From Halobacteriales archaeon (GTDB taxonomy: Archaea > Halobacteriota > Halobacteria > Halorutilales > JAHENH01), in contig JAHENH010000033.1 of assembly GCA_018609935.1 (NCBI GenBank), positions 1 through 34,586 of the forward strand: a stretch of DNA of 34,586 bases, read 5' to 3'. Below are positions 1-8,034 of the stretch, piece after piece (position 1 is the stretch's first letter; each line of letters starts with the position of its first letter). The notes under the pieces were generated by a model. It did no database searches. It had not been told where the DNA came from and worked only from the letters and a program-made list of their open reading frames with translations. A program made the translations under genes and the position numbers.

Positions 1-2
1 AA

Positions 3-332
3 ATAAAAAAAATTGACAGTGAAAAAAACATATTAGGTATAAAAGAAAAAGGAGATACAAAAAGTATTGTTCTACTCGACGGAATAAAAGAAACACAAAA
101 AAACCGTAGAGCATTATTCTTCGGGTTTACTTGGTGCAACCATAAACATGCTAGCCAAACTGCATTGGCTACAAGAGCAAAAGCATACGAAGAAGGAATA
201 GACGATGTAATAATATGTCTTCCGAACAACCTATATATAAATTCTTTTGAACAAGCAGGCTTCGATACATATAAAACAATCTACCTATATAAAGTAACAT
301 CATCCTCCATAAATAAAGAAAACATCCAATAA
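3..332 (+). CDS. C-terminal part of an unidentified protein (5' end outside window), possibly GNAT-like
   Basis: An open frame runs from the window edge to a TAA at 330-332 and encodes about 109 residues without needing an internal start, so this is the 3' end of a longer gene. I do not recognise it with confidence. The last 60 residues read as a helix rich in Ala and Arg/Lys, then a strand (DDVIICLP), an Asn-Asn pair, and a Phe-x-x-x-Gly-Phe segment followed by a final strand. This loosely resembles the C-terminal half of a GNAT acetyltransferase, in which an N..A..YE..GF motif closes the fold. That is inference from shape only. The convergent tRNA-Arg gene ends 20 bp downstream. Confidence 0.5.
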   Translation: MKKIDSEKNILGIKEKGDTKSIVLLDGIKETQKNRRALFFGFTWCNHKHASQTALATRAKAYEEGIDDVIICLPNNLYINSFEQAGFDTYKTIYLYKVTSSSINKENIQ

Positions 333-352
333 AAATAATAAATAAACTTATA

Positions 353-427
353 CACGCCGGGTGGGATTTGAACCCACGGCTAGCTGGTCCGAAGCCAGCC
401 GCTCTGTCCAAGCTGAGCTACCGGCGC
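353..427 (-). tRNA. tRNA-Arg (anticodon TCG)
   Basis: The minus strand folds as a cloverleaf. The acceptor is GCGCCGG at 427-421 against CCGGCGT (one G-U at the end). The anticodon stem GCTGG/CCAGC encloses loop CTTCGGA, and the T-arm is GTGGG-TTCAAAT-CCCAC. Anticodon TCG reads CGA and related Arg codons. CCA is not encoded and no intron is visible. Transcription would start from the AT-rich spacer to its right. Confidence 0.95.
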
Positions 428-622
428 ACTATAGAATCCTATATATAGATTATTTTATCTTCCATTAAAAATGAATCTATTGGTTATAAATTTCTTCAAC
501 TACATTCATTTATTGTAAATATTTCACTTATTGAATGTTATATTTAGGTAGACCAAGTTTATTGGAGAATTTTATTAAATAAGATCTGTTTTTAAAGTTA
601 TAGGATAGTAAGAGTTAATATC

Positions 623-630
623 TTTATATT
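623..630 (+). promoter_or_regulatory. TATA box for the FBP aldolase/phosphatase gene
   Basis: TTTATATT is centred about 25 bp before the TTG at 652, the archaeal spacing for a transcript starting at or next to the start codon. No Shine-Dalgarno precedes the TTG, so a leaderless mRNA is likely. This supports the upstream TTG rather than the ATG at 700. Confidence 0.45.
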
Positions 631-651
631 TATTTTTTATATTTTTCACTG

Positions 652-1803
652 TTGGTATACACCGACAAAGATTTTAAGAGCGAGTTCGAGTTTCCGCCTA
701 TGAGAACGTTGTCAGTCATAAAAGCAGATATAGGTAGTAATGCAGGTCATTGGAAGCCTACAAAGGAGGTAGTAGATGAAGTTGAGGGAAAAATAGAAGA
801 AGCAAGCTTTCTTGATGATTATTTTATCTTCACAACAGGAGATGATATAGATATATTAATGAGCCATACAGAGGGTGAGGACTCAGACCGTATACATCAA
901 TTAGCCTGGGATGCATTTGAAGCAGGTACAGAAATAGCTAAAGAGCAGGGCCTATATGGAGCAGGCCAAGACCTCTTAAAGGACGCATTTTCAGGTAATA
1001 TAAAAGGTTTAGGGCCCGGAGTAGCAGAAATTCAGTTTGAAGAAAGGCAATCAGAACCATTTTTGGTTTTTGGTGCTGACAAAACAGAACCAGGAAGCTT
1101 TAATCAGCCATTCTATACTACATTTGCTGATCCAAGATATACTACAGGCCTAATAATAAAAGACACAGTACACAAAGGATTTAATTTTGTTTTAGAGGAT
1201 ATGGAACATAAAGGTGAAGGAGAGAAAACAATACGTCTAAAAGCGCCAGAGGAATCTTGGAAGATAGCAGGGCTTTTAATGGAATCACATAGGTTTGGAA
1301 TCAAAAAGATATATTCTAGACATACGGAAGAACAAGTAGCAAGTGTATCCACACAAAAATTAAGAAATGTAGCAGGTAGATATGTAGGGAAAGATGACCC
1401 AGTAGCTATAGTTAGAACACAGTCAGATTTCCCATCCCCAGGTGAAGTATTACAGCCATATGCTAGTCCTGCATTTGTAGCAGGTTCAATGAGAGGATCC
1501 CATTATGGTACATTTTATCCAATAAAAAGCGATTCGTCTGAATTCCCGAGTTATTTTGATGGTCCACCACTACTAAAGGCAATAGGTATGGTTGTAAATG
1601 ATGGCGAATTCAGTGAGCCGTTATATCCATTCGATTTCTCATTCTGGGATTCGGTTAGACAGGAGGCAAGTCAACGTTTCCGAGAATTTAGAGAAAAACA
1701 TGGAATATTTAATATTGGAACTGTTGAATCTTCAGAACTAGAATATGGTGGATGGAGTGATATATTAACTGAACTAAGCGATAGATGGGAGATTGAAAAA
1801 TAA
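652..1803 (+). CDS. fbp: Bifunctional fructose-1,6-bisphosphate aldolase/phosphatase (archaeal FBPA/P)
   Basis: This cytosolic enzyme of archaeal gluconeogenesis makes fructose-6-phosphate from triose phosphates by joining an aldolase and an Mg-dependent phosphatase in one active site. The N-terminal TLSVIKADIGS signature is present. The GRYVGKDDP stretch at residues 242-250 holds Tyr244 and Lys247, whose three-residue spacing matches the catalytic Tyr and the Schiff-base Lys known for the family. Acidic Mg-binding segments (TTGDDIDIL, HTEGEDSDR, GADKTEPGSF) are also visible. At 383 residues the length is normal. The start is TTG at 652, supported by a TATA box 25 bp upstream; ATG at 700 would give a 367-residue protein beginning just before the conserved block and remains possible. 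It is convergent with the ACT-domain gene. Confidence 0.93.
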   Translation: MVYTDKDFKSEFEFPPMRTLSVIKADIGSNAGHWKPTKEVVDEVEGKIEEASFLDDYFIFTTGDDIDILMSHTEGEDSDRIHQLAWDAFEAGTEIAKEQGLYGAGQDLLKDAFSGNIKGLGPGVAEIQFEERQSEPFLVFGADKTEPGSFNQPFYTTFADPRYTTGLIIKDTVHKGFNFVLEDMEHKGEGEKTIRLKAPEESWKIAGLLMESHRFGIKKIYSRHTEEQVASVSTQKLRNVAGRYVGKDDPVAIVRTQSDFPSPGEVLQPYASPAFVAGSMRGSHYGTFYPIKSDSSEFPSYFDGPPLLKAIGMVVNDGEFSEPLYPFDFSFWDSVRQEASQRFREFREKHGIFNIGTVESSELEYGGWSDILTELSDRWEIEK

Positions 1804-1828
1804 ATAAATTACTTCTATTACAGTAAAC

Positions 1829-2434
1829 CTATTTTAACACTCCTTCTAGAGCTTCTAGGGCATTTCCTGCTTCTCTTTGTTTTACAACTATAATAGTTTC
1901 TGTATAACATGAGGTTATATCAACTATATTTATTCCCTTCGATGTCAACCGTGATACTATTCTAGATAATACACCAGGTATCTCTACAATATCTAAAGGA
2001 GATTCAACAATTAAACAAGCAAGATTTCGTTTTTCCTCAGATATATCTATGCTATCATCTAATTTTTCCTCATCGTAAATTGCTGTAGTATATTTTCTGC
2101 CTTTAACTAACAAAATAGGTTTTTTGGGGAGATCCATAGTATCATCGTCTCTAAATGCTATAGATACCACACTACCCCTTAATGAAACTTTAGAATTTTC
2201 TAATATTTTTTCTATTTCTTGTATCTCCTCATCTCCTCCCTTTTGTAGGTTTTGACCATATCGCCTAAGAGCACTAGTTATAGCTTCCAACTCTATATCT
2301 TCGTTTCTTTCCTGTTCTATCTCGTCTTTTAACCTTCTCGCTAAAGCTCTATAGTTCACTATACCTTCTCTTAAAGCTTCTATAAACGGAGGATGTCTAG
2401 ACGCAATTCTTCTGCAATCCCTAGCAAGAGACAT
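1829..2434 (-). CDS. ACT-domain protein with helical N-terminus, possible amino-acid sensor
   Basis: The 201-residue protein has two visible parts. Residues 1-70 are helical and basic-acidic, with an IVNYRALARRL motif like a small DNA-binding or scaffold helix bundle. Residues about 135-201 form an ACT-type beta-alpha-beta-beta-alpha-beta domain (ESPLDIVEIPGVLSRIVSRL, then GINIVDITSCYTETIIVV, then the final helix). ACT domains bind amino acids and control biosynthetic enzymes or regulators. Similar proteins of unknown function are, to my knowledge, common in haloarchaea and methanogens. It is divergent from argG with 58 bp between starts, so the two probably share a control region. A link to arginine or aspartate supply is inference from position. 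No catalytic domain is visible. Confidence 0.7.
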   Translation of the reverse strand: MSLARDCRRIASRHPPFIEALREGIVNYRALARRLKDEIEQERNEDIELEAITSALRRYGQNLQKGGDEEIQEIEKILENSKVSLRGSVVSIAFRDDDTMDLPKKPILLVKGRKYTTAIYDEEKLDDSIDISEEKRNLACLIVESPLDIVEIPGVLSRIVSRLTSKGINIVDITSCYTETIIVVKQREAGNALEALEGVLK

Positions 2435-2492
2435 GAACTATATATTCCACTTAAGTCACAAAAGCTTTAGTTAGAGATAACTCATCTCTGCC

Positions 2493-3656
2493 ATGAAGGT
2501 AGCGCTAGCTTTTTCAGGTGGACTAGACACAACCATCTGTATACCATTACTTAGAGAGATATATGATGAAATAATAGGTGTAACAGTAGATGTAGGACAA
2601 CATGAAGAAGATCTAAAGGAGGCAAATGAACGCTCTCATCTACTTGATGATCATAGGATAATTGACGCTAAAGACGAATTTGCAAAACATCTACTAGACC
2701 TTGTGAAAGCTAACGGAAACTATGAAGGATACCCTCTTGGAACAAGTCTTTCACGTCCAATTATTGCTAAAAAATGTCTGGATATAGCGTTAGAAGAAAA
2801 AGCAGATGCTATAGCCCATGGATGTACAGGTAAAGGAAACGATCAATTACGTTTTGAAGCTATATGGAGGACAGAAGATATCACTATTGAAGCCCCAATT
2901 AGAAAACACAATCTCACAAGAAAAAGAGAAATGGAGTTAGCTAAAAAAGAGGGAGTTGAAGTACCCACAACGAAAGAAGAACCATGGTCTATTGACTCAA
3001 ATATCTGGAGTCGTTCAATAGAAGGAGGCGACCTAGAAATACCATCTACTGAACCTCCAGAAAAAATATATGAATGGACCAAGTCACCAGAAGAATCACC
3101 AGAAGAACCAGAAAAGATAACCATTGAATATAAGGACGGTGTTCCAACATCTATAAACGGTGAAGATCTTAAGCCTGTAGATTTAATTAAGAAATTAAAC
3201 AATATCGCAGGTAAACATGGAATAGGTAGAAATGACATGATTGAAGATCGTATTCTGGGCCTAAAAGTAAGAGAGATATACGAACATCCAGCAGCTACTG
3301 TATTACTTAAATCCCATAGGGATCTTGAATCATTAGTTCTCACACAAAAACAATTAAAATTCAAAAAATTAGTAGAACAAGAATGGAGTGAACTTGTGTA
3401 TAAAGGTCTAATCAATGAACCATTATTTAAGGACCTCAATATGTTTATAGAATCCTCCCAAAAAGAGAAGGTTTCAGGAACTGTAAAAATAAAACTCTAT
3501 AAAGGAAATGCAACCATTATAGGTAGAGAAAGCGAAAAAGCTCTATATAGTGAAGATATGGCTTCTTTCGATACTGGAGATATCGCCAGACAAATAGAAC
3601 AACAAGATGCAGTCGGATTTTCTAAATACCACGGTATACAGTCAAGACTTAACTAA
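2493..3656 (+). CDS. argG: Argininosuccinate synthase
   Basis: It catalyses ATP-dependent condensation of citrulline and aspartate to argininosuccinate, the penultimate step of arginine synthesis. The N-terminus has the ATP-pyrophosphatase P-loop AFSGGLDTT (residues 6-14). Downstream are the family blocks GYPLGTSLSRPIIAK, AHGCTGKGNDQLRFE (citrulline/aspartate binding) and EEPWSIDSNIWSRSIEGGDLE. At 387 residues it is complete. The ATG at 2493 places the P-loop at the expected distance from the start. A TTTAGTT element about 25 bp upstream suggests a short-leader transcript. No argH lies nearby, so the pathway genes are dispersed. Confidence 0.97.
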   Translation: MKVALAFSGGLDTTICIPLLREIYDEIIGVTVDVGQHEEDLKEANERSHLLDDHRIIDAKDEFAKHLLDLVKANGNYEGYPLGTSLSRPIIAKKCLDIALEEKADAIAHGCTGKGNDQLRFEAIWRTEDITIEAPIRKHNLTRKREMELAKKEGVEVPTTKEEPWSIDSNIWSRSIEGGDLEIPSTEPPEKIYEWTKSPEESPEEPEKITIEYKDGVPTSINGEDLKPVDLIKKLNNIAGKHGIGRNDMIEDRILGLKVREIYEHPAATVLLKSHRDLESLVLTQKQLKFKKLVEQEWSELVYKGLINEPLFKDLNMFIESSQKEKVSGTVKIKLYKGNATIIGRESEKALYSEDMASFDTGDIARQIEQQDAVGFSKYHGIQSRLN

Positions 3657-4133
3657 GCTTAACTCTAAAAACAAACAAAAAACCTCAAAAATAAAGAGAG
3701 GATAACCAACTAGCTAATTTACCTGACTAGAATAATTTTTTAAATAGACATACAATAATCTCTTAATGTTTTTATTTTTTCCTAAAAAACACTATTTTAT
3801 TAGGACAGGATTTCTACGTAACTGATTATAAGATAGCTGCAGAAGATTGAAATTCTATATTCTTTTTTTATTTGGTGTTTTGATGAGATTGCATTTGAAC
3901 AGTTTTACGAGTAATTAATTTAAATATCTCAATTTTACTAAGAACTCTTTTTTCTAACATATAAATTCATTAATTTTTGTTGGATAAAAACTTCTAACTT
4001 TTTCTTTAAAACTAAAGTATAAAGAACAAAAAACAAATATCTATCCTAAATATTTAGTTAATTAAATAAATATTGTATATTTTAAGCTAAAGTGATAACT
4101 GAAACAGCCTAAAATCTTTATTTTTGATAAATG
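3657..4133. other. 477-bp AT-rich intergenic stretch, no gene seen
   Basis: This lies between argG and the convergent phosphodiesterase gene. It is very AT-rich with T-runs and A-runs suitable for poly-U archaeal termination on both strands. I see no frame with family resemblance, no tRNA fold and no clear repeat. Because both flanking genes point into it, it needs to hold only two terminators. Confidence 0.6.
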
Positions 4134-4793
4134 TTAGTTTCCCTGTTCTAATCTTTCTCCAAGAGTATCAGGAAGACCTACTTGTTTAATTTTTTTCTTT
4201 ACTTTATTTATTGGATACTTAACTCTAAATAGTTCTATTTCATATGCATCCATATCCAAGATACTATATGCAGCTCTCGGATCTCCATCACGTGGTTGTC
4301 CTACACTTCCAGGGTTGACTATGATGCTATTATTAAATCTCTTATAACTTTGTATATGTGTATGTCCTAGTATCAATACTTTTTCATCTTTTAATAGAGA
4401 ACCTGAATAGTCTTTAGGATAAACATATCTATTAGGAGATCCAGGAGATCCATGGGCAATTCTGATAAAATGGTCAAATAATGTTTGTTCTATAGGTAAA
4501 GATTTTAAATAATCAATTTCTTCAGAGGAAAGCACAAGTTGTGTCCATTTAACTGCTCTACCTGCAATTGAGCTTGATGGAAAATTTAAATCTCCTAAAA
4601 CTACTCTATCATGGTTTCCTTTTATAGAATAAATGTTATTTTCTTTAAATAATGAAATAACTTGTTTTGGAAAAGGATTATATCCAACTATATCCCCAGC
4701 ATGTACTATATGGTCGACACAATCAAGTTTGTCTAAAACAGCTTTAAGGGCAGGTAGATTAGAATGCACATCACTTATTATACCTATTTTCAT
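4134..4793 (-). CDS. YfcE/MJ0936-type calcineurin-like phosphodiesterase
   Basis: This predicted metal-dependent phosphoesterase of the small archaeal MJ0936/YfcE class acts on phosphodiester model substrates; the natural substrate is unknown. All motifs are in place: Asp8-x-His10 (SDVHSN), Gly33-Asp34 (HAGDIVGYNP), Gly-Asn-His-Asp at 59-62, His114 in the AHGSPG block, and Gly-His-Thr-His at 143-146. At 219 residues it is somewhat longer than the minimal 170-residue enzymes, with a basic C-terminal tail (KKKIKQ). Its ATG follows directly on the stop of purO with no intervening base, so the two are co-transcribed and probably translationally coupled. Confidence 0.9.
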   Translation of the reverse strand: MKIGIISDVHSNLPALKAVLDKLDCVDHIVHAGDIVGYNPFPKQVISLFKENNIYSIKGNHDRVVLGDLNFPSSSIAGRAVKWTQLVLSSEEIDYLKSLPIEQTLFDHFIRIAHGSPGSPNRYVYPKDYSGSLLKDEKVLILGHTHIQSYKRFNNSIIVNPGSVGQPRDGDPRAAYSILDMDAYEIELFRVKYPINKVKKKIKQVGLPDTLGERLEQGN

Positions 4794-5339
4794 TTACCCA
4801 TTATAAATAGCTATATTGCCATCATATACAGCACATGAAGCTACTGGAAATTCATACTCCATATTATATATAAATTCCGCAGCCTCGGAAGCATTTCTAA
4901 CATCAAAATTTATTTTTTCTGGCTTTCCACCATACGTAGATATAAGAGTAGGTTTATCTATTTCTTCTACAATCAAAGAACTAGATGTTACAATCCCTAT
5001 ATAGGATGAATCTCCAGCTACACCAGCTATTCGTGGGGTATCTTCTTGATCTCTTTCGAAGTCAAGAGTTAATAAAGAAAGGGATAAAGCATCTCTAGGT
5101 GGAAGACCAAGTTTTATTTTTTGTGTAATTGTATCAACATGGCTTCCATTTCCTAAGACAGTTTGATTTTCTATAGTTCTAAGACATGTATAAGATATAT
5201 ATGGATTATCATACTTTTCTGTAGGAACCACCTCTAGTTTTCCATTTTTTCTTGTTATTTTTCTTTCAGGATAAGAACGTGAAGAAACTCTGTATGCTCC
5301 AATATTTTTGTCTACTATTAAAAATCTCCCAATATACAT
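4794..5339 (-). CDS. purO: Archaeal IMP cyclohydrolase PurO
   Basis: PurO closes the purine ring (FAICAR to IMP) in archaea lacking bacterial PurH. The N-terminal MYIGRFLIV followed by YRVSSRSYPER is the family signature, and the NGSHVDTI block and the C-terminal PVASCAVYDGNIAIYNG strand pattern fit its Ntn-hydrolase-like fold. At 181 residues it is near normal, slightly short. It is first in a two-gene unit with the phosphodiesterase and divergent from psmA, with only 50 bp between the starts. That 50 bp must carry both promoters, or the promoters overlap. Confidence 0.9.
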   Translation of the reverse strand: MYIGRFLIVDKNIGAYRVSSRSYPERKITRKNGKLEVVPTEKYDNPYISYTCLRTIENQTVLGNGSHVDTITQKIKLGLPPRDALSLSLLTLDFERDQEDTPRIAGVAGDSSYIGIVTSSSLIVEEIDKPTLISTYGGKPEKINFDVRNASEAAEFIYNMEYEFPVASCAVYDGNIAIYNG

Positions 5340-5389
5340 AGAAAAAGAAAGTAACGGAGCCTTTAACTCTTCACGGATTAAGTTTTAGT

Positions 5390-6091
5390 ATGGCAGTACA
5401 GCCGAACGAACAAATGGCCTATGATAGAGGGGCCACCATATTTAGCCCCGACGGAAGGTTATATCAAGTTGAATACGCGAGAGAAGCAGTTAAAAGAGGG
5501 AGTATATCTGTTGGAGTTACAACAAGTGACAGCGTAATTCTAGCAGCTGAGAAACAAGTGGACTCTGAACTATTGGTTGAAGAAAGCATAGAAAAAATAT
5601 ACACTGTAGATGACCATATAGCACTTGCTGCTAGTGGACATGTAGCAGACGCAAGACAGCTAGTTGAACATGCAAGAGTTCAAGCCCAAAGAAACTACTA
5701 TCTATATGAAGAACCACTAGGAGTCCAAATGTTAGCAAAATATATAGGAGACCACATACAGCAACATACCCAGTTTGGAGGTACCAGACCTTTCGGATGT
5801 GCATTATTAATAGGAGGAGTTGATGAAAGAGGACCTAAACTTATAGAAAGTGAACCATCAGGAGCAATAATAGGATATAAAGCAACAGGAATAGGTGAAG
5901 GTAGAGAAGACGCAGAAGAAACCCTAGAAAAAGAGTGGGAAGAAAACATGACAACAGAAGATGGAATAGAACTAGCACTGGGAGCAATATTAGAAAAAGA
6001 CACATCAATAGAAGACGTTGAATGCGTATTAATAAAAGAAGACAAAGTTGAAAGACTATCACCAGAAGAACTAGAAAAACACTCATCATAA
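5390..6091 (+). CDS. psmA: Proteasome alpha subunit
   Basis: This structural subunit forms the outer rings of the archaeal 20S proteasome and gates substrate entry. The alpha signature YDRGATIFSPDGRLYQVEYAREAV (in residues 11-34) is intact, including the Tyr-Asp-Arg gate and the Pro turn needed for opening by PAN. Residues EKQVDSELL and KIYTVDDHIALAASGH follow as expected. The C-terminus is a Glu/Lys helix. At 233 residues it is slightly shorter than haloarchaeal versions. A short gap leads to the Nudix gene on the same strand, suggesting one transcript. The beta subunit is not in the window. Confidence 0.97.
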   Translation: MAVQPNEQMAYDRGATIFSPDGRLYQVEYAREAVKRGSISVGVTTSDSVILAAEKQVDSELLVEESIEKIYTVDDHIALAASGHVADARQLVEHARVQAQRNYYLYEEPLGVQMLAKYIGDHIQQHTQFGGTRPFGCALLIGGVDERGPKLIESEPSGAIIGYKATGIGEGREDAEETLEKEWEENMTTEDGIELALGAILEKDTSIEDVECVLIKEDKVERLSPEELEKHSS

Positions 6092-6121
6092 ACACTAGAA
6101 ATCAACAAAATATAAACCAAA

Positions 6122-6607
6122 ATGAAGGAGAGTGCTGTAGTAGTACCAGTTTTCAATATAGATAATCAAAAAGGTGTTTTATTAACTCGTAGATCAAGAG
6201 ATCTCCCTAGACATGCTGGAGAAATAAGCTTTCCTGGAGGGAGGAAAGAACCTATAGACAAAAACCTTGTAGATACTGCACTAAGAGAACTAGAAGAAGA
6301 GGTAGGGCTTCCAAGAAAAGAAGTAAAAATTACAGGAGAACTTGAAAAAACATCCACAACTACTGGATACTCAATACAACCATTTATTGGTGAAATACCC
6401 TATCCTTATCCATTTGAAGCAAGAGACAGAGAGGTTGAAGCGTTTTTGTTTGCACCTATAGAAAAACTTATTGAATCCCATGAAAAAAGAGATGAAAGAT
6501 ATTTCTTTTATTATCAAAATGAAGAAATATGGGGTGCTACAGCACGTATCTTTATAAAGTTTTTACAAAAATCAGAGAGTGAAGCCAAAAAAAGTCTTTT
6601 TTACTAA
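6122..6607 (+). CDS. Nudix hydrolase, coenzyme A pyrophosphatase-like
   Basis: This predicted Mg-dependent pyrophosphohydrolase belongs to the NudL/CoAse subgroup. The LLTRRSRDLPRHAGEISFPGG run (residues 20-40) is the extended motif that precedes the Nudix box in CoA pyrophosphatases. The box continues to ALRELEEEVGL at 53-63, with the R-E-x-x-E-E metal-binding core at 55-60. At 161 residues it is a little short but complete. It begins 30 bp after psmA, and its 3' end overlaps the pdaD start by 29 bases in another frame, so the two are probably translationally coupled. CoA is the likely substrate by motif; activity is inferred. Confidence 0.88.
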   Translation: MKESAVVVPVFNIDNQKGVLLTRRSRDLPRHAGEISFPGGRKEPIDKNLVDTALRELEEEVGLPRKEVKITGELEKTSTTTGYSIQPFIGEIPYPYPFEARDREVEAFLFAPIEKLIESHEKRDERYFFYYQNEEIWGATARIFIKFLQKSESEAKKSLFY

Positions 6608-7031
6608 AGGAGTTGGTAGGCATAATGAGAAGATTGGTAGCTTTGAAAAAGCTCTAAGAGAAGCAAATATAGCTAAATATAATATTGTCGAAGTATCAAG
6701 TATTTTACCTCCAAAAGTAAAAATAATAAAACCAGAAAAAGGAGTGAAGGATCTTACAGAAGGTGAGATAATATATTGTGTCTTATCTGAAAATTCAACA
6801 TATAAAAAAGAAAAAATAAAAAGCTCCCTTGGAGTTGCTATACCTAAGCAAAATAGAAGGGGGTTTATTATTGAAAAATCAGGAAAAAAGGAAATAAAAG
6901 GAAAAGCAAAATCCATAGCCGAAGATCTACTTGAGGAAGATGTTGAAGACAGCTTTGAAGTTATGGCTGAAGCAAAAGGGAAGGAAGGAACATGGACTAC
7001 TGTAATAACAGCCTCTGTATTTTTAGAATAA
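6579..7031 (+). CDS. pdaD: Pyruvoyl-dependent arginine decarboxylase
   Basis: It converts arginine to agmatine, the first step of archaeal polyamine synthesis. The proenzyme self-cleaves between two serines to make the pyruvoyl group. That site is Ser40-Ser41 in VEVSSILPPKVKI, and the N-terminal FFTKGVGRHNEKIGSFEKAL block and the GIAI-like SSLGVAIPKQNRRGFI region fit the family. At 150 residues the length is normal. The start is GTG at 6579, lying inside the Nudix gene; no better ATG lies before the conserved FFTKGVG block. It is likely co-transcribed with psmA and the Nudix gene. I saw no agmatinase or other polyamine gene alongside. Confidence 0.92.
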   Translation: MKPKKVFFTKGVGRHNEKIGSFEKALREANIAKYNIVEVSSILPPKVKIIKPEKGVKDLTEGEIIYCVLSENSTYKKEKIKSSLGVAIPKQNRRGFIIEKSGKKEIKGKAKSIAEDLLEEDVEDSFEVMAEAKGKEGTWTTVITASVFLE

Positions 7032-7071
7032 AAAATAATTCTTTACAGGGGAATTTAATGTATATCTATTT

Positions 7072-8025
7072 TTAGATTTCTTTAACTTTAGCTCCACTAT
7101 TATTAGGTTTTGCTACAATTATATCATTATCTACCGATATATCTTCTAATATACCATCAACTTTTTCATCTATAGTTATACCATATACAGTTGGACCCCA
7201 TGAAGATTGGCCTACTGCATATAAATCTTTATGTCTAAGCTTTTCTATGATATTTTTAGATTCTTTACGATAAACCCCACCTTGTAGCTTTGAAAACCAA
7301 GATCCATTTAATCTATTTACCTTTGTTATTCCTTCACTAAATTCTCGTATATTACCTTCAGCTATACCTGGCAAAACTTTATCAATTAAAGCAGAACTAA
7401 TTTTATCTGCTATTGAATACGAAGCATTAAAAACTGTCTCCTGAACTTTCTTTTCCTCTTCCTCACCATATATCTTTTTAGCATCTGGTATAACCACTAA
7501 AAACCTCCAGTTTTCAGGTATATCATGTTGATTGATTATTTTAGGTACATTCCATCCACCGTTTTCAGGTAAACACCGAGTGAAATCCTCTGAATTATGT
7601 CCAGAGTCAACTATAAACCCACCTTTTTCAAAAGCAGCCACACCAACCCCTGATCTCCCCCCTCGACCCAGTTTTGGAGCTTCCTTTCTAATATCTATTT
7701 TTATATTATATAATTTCGCAATTCCAATAAAAATAGAAAGTGCTAGTTGAGTACCACTACCCAACCCTACATGTCCTGGCAGAGTCTCTTCTATTTTTAC
7801 TTTTACACCATCAATGTCTAGTATATTAACAGATTTTTTAACGTAATCTTCGACTCTTTCATAGTCTTTATCTGTTTCTATCTCTACACTATTGGACTTC
7901 TTAGCTTTTAACACAACTTTAGGTTCCTGTATTGTAGCTCCAATACCACCATATATTTTAGATCTCGAAAGTGAAAGATTAGAAAAACCAAAATGTAGGC
8001 GACAGGGAGTTTCCACTTTAATCAT
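7072..8025 (-). CDS. mptG: Beta-ribofuranosylaminobenzene 5'-phosphate synthase (beta-RFAP synthase)
   Basis: This is the first committed step of tetrahydromethanopterin synthesis: it joins 4-hydroxybenzoate or 4-aminobenzoate to PRPP with loss of CO2 or equivalent. The fold is GHMP-kinase-like: an N-terminal TPCRLHFGF strand, the glycine-rich LPGHVGLGSGTQLALS at 82-97, and the GRGGRSGVGVAAFEKGGFIVDSG-type block at 130-152. The later blocks GGVYR and GQSSWGPTVYG are also present. At 317 residues it is complete. This gene is the best evidence in the window for a methanopterin-using organism (methanogens, Archaeoglobus). Its ATG is only 9 bp from the divergent deaminase start, so its promoter must lie within the neighbour's coding sequence. 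Confidence 0.93.
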   Translation of the reverse strand: MIKVETPCRLHFGFSNLSLSRSKIYGGIGATIQEPKVVLKAKKSNSVEIETDKDYERVEDYVKKSVNILDIDGVKVKIEETLPGHVGLGSGTQLALSIFIGIAKLYNIKIDIRKEAPKLGRGGRSGVGVAAFEKGGFIVDSGHNSEDFTRCLPENGGWNVPKIINQHDIPENWRFLVVIPDAKKIYGEEEEKKVQETVFNASYSIADKISSALIDKVLPGIAEGNIREFSEGITKVNRLNGSWFSKLQGGVYRKESKNIIEKLRHKDLYAVGQSSWGPTVYGITIDEKVDGILEDISVDNDIIVAKPNNSGAKVKEI

Positions 8026-8034
8026 AAAGGAAAA

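Noticed and set aside
169..411. Open frame running through the tRNA-Arg gene
   Set aside because: It reads through the tRNA and antisense to the partial gene at the left edge, and its hydrophobic Leu-rich product is typical of AT-rich shadow frames.
5698..6156. Ser-rich open frame antisense to psmA and the Nudix gene
   Set aside because: It is a mirror of the proteasome coding frame; its Ser/Leu bias is what complementary acidic codons produce.
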